A DNA stretch of 64,000 nucleotides from Bartonella sp. F02 (GTDB lineage Bacteria; Pseudomonadota; Alphaproteobacteria; Rhizobiales; Rhizobiaceae), in the NCBI RefSeq assembly GCF_026929975.1, contig NZ_JANHOK010000002.1, positions 124,001-188,000 of the forward strand. Reading direction: 5' to 3'. The notes under the pieces were generated by a model. The model ran no database searches, was not told the DNA's origin, and saw nothing but the letters and a program-made list of their open reading frames with translations. Of this stretch, positions 9,874-19,932 are shown piece by piece. Numbering within the stretch: the first letter of the stretch is position 1; every line of letters begins with the position of its first letter. A program made the position numbers and the translations under genes.

Positions 9874-11685
9874 TTATTCGCGCCACCACGTTGGGAGACG
9901 ATATCCATATAACGATGTATAAGTAGGATGCTTAATATATGACCAACGGGCTATCCATTGCTCTGGGACATGATAAAGTGGAATGTAATAACTGCCAGAA
10001 ATTAAAATTCTATCCAAAGCACGGACTGCTGCAATGAAGTCTTCAGTTGAACGTGCATCCAGCATTGCTGTTATCATGGCATCTATAGCAGGGTCAGATG
10101 CTCCGGCAAAATTAAAGCTTCCTTTTAAATTTCGAGAAGCTGATCCCCAACGGTTGATTTGTTCATTGCCTGGCGATAGAGAATTTTTTAATTTTCCAAT
10201 AATCATATCATAATCAAACATCCCTAGGCGATTTTGATATTGTGTATCATCAACAGTTCTTATTTCAAGTTGAATACCTAGACGTGATAAAGTGCTTTGG
10301 AATGCGAGAGCCACTTTTTCTTCATCAAGAGTTTGTGTCATGACTTCAAATTTAAAAAGTCTACCATGAGGCGTTATAGTTTTATAGTTTTTCCTTGTGA
10401 ATCCTGCTTCTTGTAGAAGATTCCAAGCTTTTTCAGCAATGCGTCTTTCTGCTGCAGGTTCATTTATCTTTGGCATACGCCAACTTCCATCCATTACTTC
10501 AGGAAGAACTGATTCAAGGTAAGGTGCTAAAAGTACTTTTTCTCTTTCACTTGCTGGTTTTCCAATTGATGATAGAATAGAGCCATCCCAATATCCTTGT
10601 GTTCTCGTGTAGATATCATTAAAAAGATGATGATTGACCCATTCAAAATTAAAAAGCATCGATAGTGCTTGACGTACTCTTCTATCTTTAAAAAGAGCAC
10701 GTCGTGTATTGAAAACAAAACCAATAACATCAGCGGGTGTTCCTTTTGAAAAACTCTCTTTAATAATTCGTCCTTCTCGAACAGCTGGAAAATTGTAGGA
10801 AAATCGCCAACGATTGGGATTTGTTTCAATGAATATATCAATGATTCCTTTTTTAAAAGCCTCAAAACGCGCTGTATCATTGCGAAAATATTCAATTTGT
10901 ATGGTATCAAAGTTATTTATCCCTTTGTTAACAGAAAGATCCTTCCCCCAGTAATTAGGGTTGCGTTTATAGATAATTCGTTCACCTGGTTCGACGCGAT
11001 CAATAATATAAGGACCGCTTCCTGGAATTTTAGTTAAGCCGTTTTTCTCAAAGTTCTCAATATTAATAGCGTGTTTTGGTAATACAGGCATAACACTTGC
11101 TAAAATTAGCGGAAATTCTCGATCTTTTGAGTGTGAAAAGCGCATTTTAATGGCATGATTGTTGATTTTTTCAACGGATTCTATGCGCTTCATGTAACGA
11201 GTGAATGGTGGTCTTGCTTTATCTTTAAGAAGATTAACTGTGAATATGACATCCTCAACAGTTAGAGGTTTTCCATCTGAAAAATGGGCTTTTGGATTAA
11301 GGAAAAAGGTAATTTCAGTGCGTTCATCGTTTAGTTCAACTTTTTCTGCTAAAAGACTATAAAGTGTGAAGGGTTCATCACGAGAGCGTACCATCATTGT
11401 TTCATATACAAGACTAGAAAATTGTTCATCAGAAAAAAGTCCTCTCGCAGTTGTTCGAAAACTGCGAATAACAAATGGGTTTAAGCCATCAAAAGTGCCA
11501 ACAACACCATAAGTAATTTTCCCTTCTTTTTTTGCGTTAAGAGACGCATAAGGAAAATGATCAAATTTATCTGGTAATTTTGGCATTCCATGCATTGCAA
11601 TGCCATTTGCATTGGCTTGATAGAAAGAGAAAGTAATTATGGAAGTGAAAAGAAACTTAAAACAATGAGAGTTATAGAAGAGCAT
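9874..11685 (-). CDS. Periplasmic oligopeptide-type substrate-binding protein (family 5, YejA-like)
   Basis: Extracellular solute-binding protein family 5, the periplasmic receptor of peptide, nickel or opine ABC importers. The 603 residues start with an export signal (hydrophobic stretch around residues 10-24) and contain typical motifs: GVVGTFDGLNPF, the SDGKPLTVEDVIFTV region, GSGPYII and YKRNPNYWGKD, and a C-terminal PLYHVPEQWIARW segment. This resembles YejA more than OppA (family knowledge). No permease or ATPase gene lies beside it on either side, so either the transporter genes are elsewhere or the gene is an orphan. The upstream 300 bases are AT-rich and non-coding. Confidence 0.85.
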   Translation of the reverse strand: MLFYNSHCFKFLFTSIITFSFYQANANGIAMHGMPKLPDKFDHFPYASLNAKKEGKITYGVVGTFDGLNPFVIRSFRTTARGLFSDEQFSSLVYETMMVRSRDEPFTLYSLLAEKVELNDERTEITFFLNPKAHFSDGKPLTVEDVIFTVNLLKDKARPPFTRYMKRIESVEKINNHAIKMRFSHSKDREFPLILASVMPVLPKHAINIENFEKNGLTKIPGSGPYIIDRVEPGERIIYKRNPNYWGKDLSVNKGINNFDTIQIEYFRNDTARFEAFKKGIIDIFIETNPNRWRFSYNFPAVREGRIIKESFSKGTPADVIGFVFNTRRALFKDRRVRQALSMLFNFEWVNHHLFNDIYTRTQGYWDGSILSSIGKPASEREKVLLAPYLESVLPEVMDGSWRMPKINEPAAERRIAEKAWNLLQEAGFTRKNYKTITPHGRLFKFEVMTQTLDEEKVALAFQSTLSRLGIQLEIRTVDDTQYQNRLGMFDYDMIIGKLKNSLSPGNEQINRWGSASRNLKGSFNFAGASDPAIDAMITAMLDARSTEDFIAAVRALDRILISGSYYIPLYHVPEQWIARWSYIKHPTYTSLYGYRLPTWWRE

Positions 11686-11983
11686 AATTTCTCACTTTCA
11701 TAGGGTGATTCGTTTATATTATTTTACTTTAGTTTCACTCTGTTGAGGTGTTTTGTGAATACTTTTTTATAAAAGAGAAAAACAATACAAGGGCGTATTA
11801 TTTGCTAATCTATAAAGATTTTATGTGCTATTTTGTACGTTTTTTTGACTTTCTCTTGATGAAAATAAAAGACATGGAAAAGTGTCGTTTCATTGTTATA
11901 GGTTGATATACTTGACTGAAGATTATATTTAATATTCCATATTGATATTGTTATAAAAGCGCATTGAAAGGATTAACTTAATT

Positions 11984-12601
11984 ATGTCGCATAAAAATGC
12001 CTATTCTGCTGTTTCAGTTTTGGCTGGAGTCGCTTCTCTTTTTTTGACAGTCCACACTTTTCCAGCGAATGCAGAGAATTTGTCTCAAGGTTGGTATAAA
12101 GTTTGTAATAAACAGCAGGATGTTAGTGTTTGTAATACAATGAATACCGTTGTATCGAACACTGGTCAGCCTTTAACAGCTGTTAATTTAGTTGAAATAA
12201 AAGGAAAACAAAATGAAAAACGTATAGGAATTCAAGTTCCTACAAATCGTTTTTTACTAGAGGGTGTTCATATTCAAATTGGAAATGATTTCTCTAAAAA
12301 AATTCCTTACATTGTTTGTAATGGATCGAGCTGTATTGCTAATGATGCTTTGGATGATAAATTAATTGCTGCTATGAAATCTGGTACGAAAATGACTGTA
12401 ACTACAGTGAATTTTCGAGGGTCATCTAATCCTATTGAATTCCCTCTTAATGGTTTCACCGCTGCATATACAGGCCCTGGTATAGAAGAAAAAGCTTTTC
12501 AAGCAGAACAGCTAAAATTACAAAAAGCTATTCAAGCAAAGCAAAAAGAAATTGAGGATCGTATGCGGGCTGAACAAGAAAAAGTCAAAAACAAAAAATA
12601 A
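11984..12601 (+). CDS. Invasion-associated locus B (IalB) family exported protein
   Basis: IalB-family proteins are exported; the founding member of Bartonella promotes erythrocyte invasion, but paralogues exist and the role of this one is unknown. The 205-residue protein has a clear signal peptide (cleavage likely after FPANA, about residue 30), family features GWYKVCNKQ, a second cysteine in VSVCNT, RIGIQVP, and the paired-cysteine segment VCNGSSCIA, then a lysine/glutamate-rich coiled tail (about 165-205). AAAGGA lies roughly 13 bases before the ATG. Its transcript ends at the hairpin shared with rne. It may be any IalB paralogue rather than ialB itself. Confidence 0.85.
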   Translation: MSHKNAYSAVSVLAGVASLFLTVHTFPANAENLSQGWYKVCNKQQDVSVCNTMNTVVSNTGQPLTAVNLVEIKGKQNEKRIGIQVPTNRFLLEGVHIQIGNDFSKKIPYIVCNGSSCIANDALDDKLIAAMKSGTKMTVTTVNFRGSSNPIEFPLNGFTAAYTGPGIEEKAFQAEQLKLQKAIQAKQKEIEDRMRAEQEKVKNKK

Positions 12602-12640
12602 GAGAATTCTATAAGAGTTTAAATTTTTATTATTCTCATT

Positions 12641-12674
12641 AAATTGCCACAGTGTGTTCTGTGGCAATTTTTTA
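12641..12674. terminator. Bidirectional intrinsic terminator between IalB-family gene and rne
   Basis: A perfect 12-base-pair stem (AAATTGCCACAG against CTGTGGCAATTT) with a six-base loop, flanked by A- and T-runs on both sides. It sits between two convergent genes and can end transcription from both. Confidence 0.85.
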
Positions 12675-12679
12675 TTGAT

Positions 12680-15292
12680 TTAACTTTTTGGGAAAATTTT
12701 TCGTTTCCACCAACCAATTCGTTTAGTTTTTGATGTAACGTCAGGTATTGATGACGTAACAACAGGCTCGTCTTCTATTTCTTCAATTTTGGAAAGAGTT
12801 TTCTCAACAGATTTTTCTTCTATAGAGTGTTGTTCTAATCGCTCTTTTTCTTTTATTTCTTTCTTTTTGACCGTTTTTCCTTGTGTTTTTTTGAGCGATT
12901 TTGAGGCACCTTTAGGAGCTTCTTCAATGAGTTTTTGAGACTGTTTATTGCTTTCTTTTTTATCTTTATGAATAGAATTAGCAACAAGCTCTTCTTCTGT
13001 ACGTATCTGTGGAGTTATGTTTTGGTTATTTTCAGAAGTTTCTTTTCTTTTGGCAGTTTTTTTAGACCTCATATTACGTTCTTTAGGTTTAGTAACCGTA
13101 TTCGTTTCTGTTCTTTCGTTTTTCTGTGTGTTTAAATGTTTTTCCTTGTTGATTTTTTTATCCATAAATCCAACAAGTTCAACAGCTGGAATATAACGTT
13201 TATTACGATGTTCCGCTTTAATTTCTTCCAAAGCCTGTTTAGAAAAATCTCCAACTGGTTCTGCATAAGGAATACGTGATTGATGCAAACCATTGTTTTG
13301 ATTGCGATGATTTCCACGTCGTCCACGACGCCGTCCACGGCGGTGAGTATCTTCATCATTATGGGGTGAATTATTATCCACTTCATCTTTATGATTTTTA
13401 CGCTGATGACTCTGGTTGTTTCCATCTAACAAATTATTTTTTCTGGATTTATTTTCTGTTAATGCCGTATTTTTGATTTCTTCATTACTCTTATTTTTAA
13501 GAGTTGATGAAGATTGAGAAATTTTTTCTGCCATTGTTGTTTTGGAAATGATAAGGTGCTGTGTTCCAATACTATCATCTGCCTCTATGCTAATATTAAG
13601 CTTAAAGCGTGTTTCTAAATCAACAAGAATATTGCGTTTATGATTGAGCACATAAAGTGCTGTCGTTACAGGTGTACGGACAATAATGTTATAATGTGGA
13701 TTATGAAGAAGATATTCTTCAATTGAGCGCATGACATGTAAGGCTATTGATGATTCAGAACGTATATTTCCGGTTCCAGCACAATGTGGGCAAGGTTGCG
13801 TTGTACTTTCTAAAACTGATACACGAATCCGTTGACGACTCATTTCTAGAAGACCAAAGTGTGAAATATGTCCAACTTGGATACGCGCGCGATCATTTTT
13901 TAAACAATCTTTTAATTTTTTCTCAACGAGTTTAATATTACGATTTTCAAGCATATCGATAAAATCAATCACGATTAAACCGGCTAAATCACGCAAACGC
14001 AATTGACGAGCTATTTCTTCTGCGGCTTCAAGATTAGTCTGTAATGCTGTTTTTTCAACAGAGTGTTCTTTGGTCGAGCGCCCAGAATTGACATCGATAG
14101 CAACAAGTGCTTCTGTTTGGTTAAGAACAAGATAACCTCCAGATTTTAAAGCAACTTGTGGGTGAAGCATTTTATCGAGTTGAGTTTCGACATTATTACG
14201 TGTGAAAATAGGAATAGGATCGCGGTAGGGTTGGACAACTTTTGCATGGCTTGGCATAAGCATTCGCATAAAGTCTTTCGCTTCACGATATCCTTGATCT
14301 CCAGAAACGAGAATTTCATTGATATTTTTATTATAAAGATCACGAATAGAACGCTTTATTAAGTTGCTTTCTTCATGAACAAGGCATGGTGCATTTGACT
14401 TAAGCGTTAGAGTGCGAATGGTGTCCCATAGTCGAGTAAGATATTCATAATCACGTTTAATTTCAGCTTTTGTTCTATTAGCTCCTGCTGTTCGTAAAAT
14501 AACCCCCATACCCTTTGGAACAGCGAGTTCCTTGACGATTTCTTTAAGACGTTTACGATCTTGTATGTTGGTTATTTTTCGTGAAATACCACCACCACGT
14601 GCTGTATTGGGCATTAAAACAGAATAGCGACCTGCCAGTGATAGATAAGTTGTAAGCGCTGCACCTTTATTACCACGTTCTTCTTTGATAACCTGTACCA
14701 ATAAAATTTGACGTCGTTTGATAACTTCTTGAATTTTATACTGACGTATTTGTTTACGCTGATATGTGGGAATTTCTTCGCGTATATCTTCCGCACCCAC
14801 CATTTCAATATCATCATTAGAAGTATTTGCATCGAGTGATGAATCCATATCATCCGTTTCTATTACTTCAGATATGATATTTTCCTCATCATCAACATCG
14901 GTCGCTATAATTTTATTATTTTTCTGTCCTTTTGTTCTTCTTGAACGTTTTTTATTGGAACTTATTTCTTCAATGAGATCATCTGTATGATTATCATCAA
15001 CAGCAGCTTTTTCTTCTTCTTCAAGAAGAGCAAGACGATCAGCAATAGGAATTTGATAATAATCAGGATGGATTTCTGAAAATGTTAAAAAACCATGGCG
15101 ATTACCACCATATTCTATAAAAGCTGCTTGTAATGACGGTTCTACACGCGTGACACGCGCTAGATAAATATTTCCTTTAAGTTGTTTTTTATGTTCTGAT
15201 TCAAAATCAAGTTCTTCAATTTTGTTGCCGTGAACAACAACAACACGTGTTTCCTCCGGGTGAGAGGCATCGATAAGCATTTTGTTTGACAT
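12680..15292 (-). CDS. rne: Ribonuclease E
   Basis: Endonuclease that starts mRNA decay and processes rRNA and tRNA precursors. In the 870 residues: an N-terminal S1 RNA-binding domain (about 38-78 and resuming near 180) interrupted by a roughly 100-residue acidic insertion (about 88-185), typical of alphaproteobacterial RNase E; the catalytic core with IDVNSG (399-404) and VIDFIDM carrying the two metal-binding aspartates; the zinc-link CPHC (501-504); then a long disordered lysine/arginine/glutamate-rich tail with an RRGRRRGRRG stretch, expected to bind RNA and partner proteins. It is transcribed away from the amidase gene and has an unusually long upstream region. Confidence 0.95.
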   Translation of the reverse strand: MSNKMLIDASHPEETRVVVVHGNKIEELDFESEHKKQLKGNIYLARVTRVEPSLQAAFIEYGGNRHGFLTFSEIHPDYYQIPIADRLALLEEEEKAAVDDNHTDDLIEEISSNKKRSRRTKGQKNNKIIATDVDDEENIISEVIETDDMDSSLDANTSNDDIEMVGAEDIREEIPTYQRKQIRQYKIQEVIKRRQILLVQVIKEERGNKGAALTTYLSLAGRYSVLMPNTARGGGISRKITNIQDRKRLKEIVKELAVPKGMGVILRTAGANRTKAEIKRDYEYLTRLWDTIRTLTLKSNAPCLVHEESNLIKRSIRDLYNKNINEILVSGDQGYREAKDFMRMLMPSHAKVVQPYRDPIPIFTRNNVETQLDKMLHPQVALKSGGYLVLNQTEALVAIDVNSGRSTKEHSVEKTALQTNLEAAEEIARQLRLRDLAGLIVIDFIDMLENRNIKLVEKKLKDCLKNDRARIQVGHISHFGLLEMSRQRIRVSVLESTTQPCPHCAGTGNIRSESSIALHVMRSIEEYLLHNPHYNIIVRTPVTTALYVLNHKRNILVDLETRFKLNISIEADDSIGTQHLIISKTTMAEKISQSSSTLKNKSNEEIKNTALTENKSRKNNLLDGNNQSHQRKNHKDEVDNNSPHNDEDTHRRGRRRGRRGNHRNQNNGLHQSRIPYAEPVGDFSKQALEEIKAEHRNKRYIPAVELVGFMDKKINKEKHLNTQKNERTETNTVTKPKERNMRSKKTAKRKETSENNQNITPQIRTEEELVANSIHKDKKESNKQSQKLIEEAPKGASKSLKKTQGKTVKKKEIKEKERLEQHSIEEKSVEKTLSKIEEIEDEPVVTSSIPDVTSKTKRIGWWKRKIFPKS

Positions 15293-15899
15293 AAATTAAA
15301 ATCCTGAGGGCGATGTGCGCAACTCTATTCAAACAAACAATCCAATTGTTCGCTGATAAAAAGAGTTGTTTGCCGTAAAAAGAAAGTGCCGATATTACAA
15401 AACAGGTTATCGTACGCAAATGAGTGACAAAATTTACTGCATTTACAATTATCATCCTTATCTGTTTTGTATGACTCATATTTTTTAAAGTCTCCGGCGA
15501 AACAATTTTGAAAACAGTTCGAATATCCGAACCAGTGAATTTTAAATAACGCAATCCCACTTTGTGCAGTACGAAGACTTTTATCTATAAAAGTCTCAAT
15601 TGTAGTACGCAGTAAACCTTCTCAAGACAACATAAACCTTAATTATCAATCGTTTAAAGTCAATATGAGACGGTTATCATCATTTAGGAAGCGTGAATAT
15701 TCTTTTATGTTTATATCATGCTTTTGGCAAGTAACAATATAAACGTATACCATTATATACACTTATTACTTTAAATTGATTTTTTTTATGCTTATAGTTA
15801 AAAGATTCAGACTTTATTTGAAAATATAATGTACACTTGACGTATTACTTTAATACACAGTGAAATTAGTTGTTAATACGAAAAAGAGTGTTTTAATTT
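15293..15899. other. Divergent intergenic region / long rne leader
   Basis: 607 bases between the divergent rne and amidase starts. The part next to rne (about 15295-15600) is less AT-rich than the rest and could be a long 5' untranslated leader. In enterobacteria rne is autoregulated through its leader, but no recognisable homologue of that element is seen here. The remaining 300 bases are AT-rich; no convincing gene or clear promoter was found. Confidence 0.4.
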
Positions 15900-17120
15900 A
15901 TGATAAAACAATTCGTCATAAACAAACCGAAAATGATTTATCGGGATTTTATTTTGTATCTCGCATGTTTTTTATTTCTTTTTATATTATTTCCAACGTA
16001 TATGCAGGGTGAAAATACGCTTAAACTTTTGAACTTTCGTACTATTGGTGATGATACATATACACGTGTTATTGCGGTTTTTAATAGAGAGCCCAATTTT
16101 CGCTTACAAATTTTAAATTCTCCCGCGCGCTTAGTTATTAATTTTCCTGCCATTAGTTTATCTGAGAACAATATATCCTCAAATACAAAAAATATAATAT
16201 CTGGGATGTTTTCAGATATGCATTATAGCTCTCGCGATATGCAAACCTCAAACATTACTTTAACAAGTAAAACTGCTTTTTCTATTGAAAAAAGTAAAGT
16301 GCAAAAATTAGATAATGGTTCGTGGCAATTATTAGTTGATATTGCTCAGCATACACAAAAAAAAATAAACAAACAATCACAAATTAACAAAAGCGATACA
16401 GCAATGCAATTGAGTTCAACACATCGTTTTCGTGTTGTTCTTGATCCTGGTCATGGTGGAATTGATAGTGGAGCACAAGGTGTTACTGGAATTTTAGAGA
16501 AAAATGTAACGTTAGCTTTTGCACGCGCCTTGCAAAATGAATTAAAGAAATATCCTAATATGGATGTTATCCTAACGCGTGATTCTAATGTGTTTTTAAG
16601 ATTAGGTGAAAGAGTTAAAAAAGCACAAAAATTCGGTGCAGATCTTTTTATATCTATTCATGCAGATAGCATAGATGTGCATTATCTTCGTGGTGCGACA
16701 GTATATACTATATCTGACAAAGCTTCTGATGCCATTGCAAAATATTTAGCTGAAAGCGAAAATAAAGTGGATCTTCTTGATGGGTTACCTGCTGATGAAA
16801 CGCCTGAAGTCACAGATATTTTGATTGATCTTGCTCGACGTGAAACCAATGCATTTTCAGTTAATTTTGCTGATCGTGTTATTTTAAATTTATCAAAAAA
16901 TAATATTAATTTAATAAACAATCCTCACCGATATGCTGATTTTCAAGTTTTGAAAGCGCCAGACATACCTTCTGTTTTAATAGAAATAGGTTATTTGTCT
17001 AATAAAGAGGATGAAAAATTGTTAAATGATCCACAATGGAGACAACGCATGGCAGCTTCGATTGCTTTTTCTATTCGACAATTTGCCGAGTATCGGAAGG
17101 AAATTATACAATCTCTTTAA
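15900..17120 (+). CDS. N-acetylmuramoyl-L-alanine amidase (AmiC-type, AMIN plus Amidase_3)
   Basis: Periplasmic zinc amidase that cuts the bond between muramic acid and the stem peptide, mainly for daughter-cell separation. The 406 residues comprise an N-terminal signal/membrane segment (about 17-35), an AMIN targeting domain (about 40-140) and an Amidase_3 catalytic domain (about 178-400). Zinc and catalytic motifs are visible: LDPGHGGIDSG, the glutamate in GILEKNVTLAFA, SIHADS and VLIEIGYLSN. The immediate downstream gene is PBP1A, the usual rhizobial partner of this amidase, so synthesis and cleavage of peptidoglycan are encoded side by side. Confidence 0.92.
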   Translation: MIKQFVINKPKMIYRDFILYLACFLFLFILFPTYMQGENTLKLLNFRTIGDDTYTRVIAVFNREPNFRLQILNSPARLVINFPAISLSENNISSNTKNIISGMFSDMHYSSRDMQTSNITLTSKTAFSIEKSKVQKLDNGSWQLLVDIAQHTQKKINKQSQINKSDTAMQLSSTHRFRVVLDPGHGGIDSGAQGVTGILEKNVTLAFARALQNELKKYPNMDVILTRDSNVFLRLGERVKKAQKFGADLFISIHADSIDVHYLRGATVYTISDKASDAIAKYLAESENKVDLLDGLPADETPEVTDILIDLARRETNAFSVNFADRVILNLSKNNINLINNPHRYADFQVLKAPDIPSVLIEIGYLSNKEDEKLLNDPQWRQRMAASIAFSIRQFAEYRKEIIQSL

Positions 17121-17260
17121 ATATACGAAAAAATAGCTTAAATATGTCAAAAATAAAATACCTGCTATTTGCATTAGAATAAATAATAGAGCGGTGAAAT
17201 AAATAATTCTTTATCCATATTCATAAAAAATAGTTTTATTAATAATAGAGTTGGTTAATT

Positions 17261-19753
17261 GTGAAGAAAGAGACACGCATTTCAATGATTATTTTATTTA
17301 GATATCTTTTGAAAATTTTCGTCATTTTAGGGCTTTGCTGCATATTAATATGGATAGCAATAACTAGTCTTAAAGCGAATGATCTTCCAGATTATGAAGT
17401 TCTTTCTTTGTATGAACCGCCTGTTATGACACGTGTTCACGCTTCCGATGGTCGCCTTATGGCAGAATTTGCTACAAAGCATCGTCTCTATTTGTCAATT
17501 CAATCTGTTCCAGATCTTCTTAAACAAGCTTTTATTTCAGCTGAAGATAAAAATTTTTATTCTCACTTTGGTTTAGATCCCGAAGGTCTAGCTAGAGCTT
17601 TAGTTAACAATATTCGTAATATTGGTTCTGGTCGACGCCCAGAAGGAGCTTCAACTATTACACAACAGGTTGCTAAAAACTTCCTTTTAAGTTCAGATAC
17701 AACATTTGAACGTAAGTTGAAAGAAGCTATTCTTGCATTGCGGATTGAGAGGACTTATTCAAAAGACCATATTCTCGAGCTTTATCTTAATGAAATTTAT
17801 CTTGGTCGTGGTGCTTATGGTATTGCTGCGGCTTCTTTGATTTATTTTAATAAATCTGTCAATGAACTGACCTTAGAAGAATCTGCATATTTGGCAGCTC
17901 TTCCTAAAGGTCCTGCGAATTATGATCCATTTAAAAACACACAGCGTGCTATTGATCGACGCAATTGGGTTATCGATCGAATGATTGCAAATGGATATGT
18001 AACATTAGAACAGGGAGAACAAGCTAAAGCGAAACCTTTAGGTGCAACAATACGTGGCCGAGATAGTTATGTTTTTGCTGCTGATTATTTTACAGAAGAA
18101 GTGCGCCGCACCTTATTAAATCTTTATGGTAAAAAGACACTTTATGAAGGTGGGCTTTCAGTTCGTACAACACTTGATCCTTATTTACAGTTTGTTGCAC
18201 GACGCGCTTTACAGAACGGTTTAATTAAATTTGATCACTTACAAGGATGGCGTGGAGCTTATAGCCATATTGAAAATGTGGATGATTGGGGTCCTAATCT
18301 TTCTAATATTTCTGGATTAAATGATATTCCAGAATGGAGCTTAGCGGTTGTTCTTTCTACCAGTGGTAATACAATAAAAGTTGGTTTGCAGCCACAACAT
18401 GAAGCTTCAGGTTCATTATCAACGGAAAGAAAAATTGGTGTATTATCTGAGGCTGAATCAAAATGGGCATTACATGTTATTGATGAAAAAGGTCATAAAA
18501 AAACAGCTCATAATTTATCACATGTTTTGCATGTAGGAGATGTTATTTTTGTTGAAAAAATTCCAGGTGTAAATGATATTTATCGTTTACAACAAATACC
18601 TAAACTTGAAGGTGCAATTGTTGCTATGGAACCTCGTACGGGGCGTGTTCTTGCGATGGTAGGAGGATTTTCTTTTTCTGAATCTGAATTTAATCGTGCA
18701 ACACAAGCTTATCGTCAACCAGGTTCTGCTTTTAAACCATTCGTTTATGCGGCAGCACTTGATAATGGATATACGCCAGCCTCTGTAGTTTTAGATGGCC
18801 CTATTGAAATTCATCAAAGAAATGGTGAAATTTGGCAACCTAAAAATTATGGCGGCACATTTTCAGGTCCTTCTACATTGCGTTTTGGGATTGAGTACTC
18901 TCGTAATCTTATGACTGTACGACTTGCTCATGATATGGGGATGCCGCTTGTTGCTGAATATGCAGAGCGTTTTGGTTTAACTGATAAATTACAACCTTAT
19001 CTTCCTATGGCTTTAGGAGCCGGAGAGACAACTGTTTTAAAAATGGTAACAGCCTATTCAGTTATTGCTAATGGAGGACGCTCTATTAAACCTTCTCTCA
19101 TTGATAGAATTCAGGATCGTTATGGAAAAACCATTTACCGTCATGACGATCGTATATGTGAAAGTTGTAATGTTAAATTTTGGGATAATCAAGCTGAACC
19201 AACATTAATTGATGAACGTGATCAAGTTCTTGATCCAATGACGGCTTATCAAATTACATCAATGATGGAAGGAGTGGTTCAAAGAGGTACAGCTTCTGCA
19301 CGTTTGCGTAATTTCAATCGACACATTGCTGCTAAAACAGGAACAACGAATGACTCTAAAGATATATGGTTTATGGGATTTACGCCTGATCTTGTCGTTG
19401 GTGTTTTCGTAGGTTACGATCAACCCGCCTCGTTAGGCCCTAATGGAACGGGAGCATCATTAGGAGCGCCTATTTTTACAGAATTTATGCAGGCTGCCTT
19501 AAAGAATAAACCTAATATACCATTTAAAATTCCAGATGGTATGATTTTAATGGCTATTAATCGCAAAACAGGAATGCTTGCTGAAGCGGGAGATCGTGAT
19601 GTCATTATAGAAGCCTTTAAGCCGGGAACAGGTCCTTCTGATATGTATCAGGTTATTGGTGGAGGCAGCTTTTTTCAAGAAGGTGTTCCTGCAGGAACTA
19701 TATCGCCTCAGGTAAACAAAGCTCTTGAAAGTGGTACTGGTGGATTGTACTAA
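17261..19753 (+). CDS. mrcA: Penicillin-binding protein 1A, bifunctional glycosyltransferase/transpeptidase
   Basis: Class A PBP that polymerises glycan strands and cross-links stem peptides at the inner membrane. The 830 residues have one N-terminal membrane anchor (about 10-36), the glycosyltransferase catalytic motif EDKNFYSHFG (95-104) with GGSTITQQ-like GASTITQQVAKN and RKLKEAILALRIE, an intermediate OB-like domain, and the transpeptidase motifs SAFK (near residue 489), SRN and KTGT (near 692). The start is GTG at 17261. A hairpin terminator lies about 25 bases after the stop. Confidence 0.95.
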   Translation: MKKETRISMIILFRYLLKIFVILGLCCILIWIAITSLKANDLPDYEVLSLYEPPVMTRVHASDGRLMAEFATKHRLYLSIQSVPDLLKQAFISAEDKNFYSHFGLDPEGLARALVNNIRNIGSGRRPEGASTITQQVAKNFLLSSDTTFERKLKEAILALRIERTYSKDHILELYLNEIYLGRGAYGIAAASLIYFNKSVNELTLEESAYLAALPKGPANYDPFKNTQRAIDRRNWVIDRMIANGYVTLEQGEQAKAKPLGATIRGRDSYVFAADYFTEEVRRTLLNLYGKKTLYEGGLSVRTTLDPYLQFVARRALQNGLIKFDHLQGWRGAYSHIENVDDWGPNLSNISGLNDIPEWSLAVVLSTSGNTIKVGLQPQHEASGSLSTERKIGVLSEAESKWALHVIDEKGHKKTAHNLSHVLHVGDVIFVEKIPGVNDIYRLQQIPKLEGAIVAMEPRTGRVLAMVGGFSFSESEFNRATQAYRQPGSAFKPFVYAAALDNGYTPASVVLDGPIEIHQRNGEIWQPKNYGGTFSGPSTLRFGIEYSRNLMTVRLAHDMGMPLVAEYAERFGLTDKLQPYLPMALGAGETTVLKMVTAYSVIANGGRSIKPSLIDRIQDRYGKTIYRHDDRICESCNVKFWDNQAEPTLIDERDQVLDPMTAYQITSMMEGVVQRGTASARLRNFNRHIAAKTGTTNDSKDIWFMGFTPDLVVGVFVGYDQPASLGPNGTGASLGAPIFTEFMQAALKNKPNIPFKIPDGMILMAINRKTGMLAEAGDRDVIIEAFKPGTGPSDMYQVIGGGSFFQEGVPAGTISPQVNKALESGTGGLY

Positions 19754-19776
19754 TTGATGAAATATTTTTGTATAAC

Positions 19777-19810
19777 AATAGGCGGATATATTTAACATTC
19801 GCCTATTTTT
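19777..19810 (+). terminator. Intrinsic terminator after PBP1A
   Basis: Stem AATAGGCG / CGCCTATT around a loop of about 15 bases, followed directly by a T-run (ATTTTTG). It is 24 bases downstream of the PBP1A stop and in front of prfB. Confidence 0.65.
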
Positions 19811-19932
19811 GTTATTTTGTTGCCGTAAACAACAAATAATAAAGCGTTTTACTAGTATTATTGTTATTGGTATAAGAAACTCGAAAGTGTAATGAGTAAA
19901 AAATAACAAATAAAATAAGGTATTCGAAAATT

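Noticed and set aside
13276-13476. Plus-strand frame within rne rich in His and Asp
   Set aside because: Mirror of the RNase E arginine-rich tail; no ribosome site and no independent support.
15216-15560. A 114-codon frame overlapping the rne start on the minus strand
   Set aside because: It overlaps the rne coding start out of frame, has no recognisable domain and no ribosome site; better explained as leader sequence.
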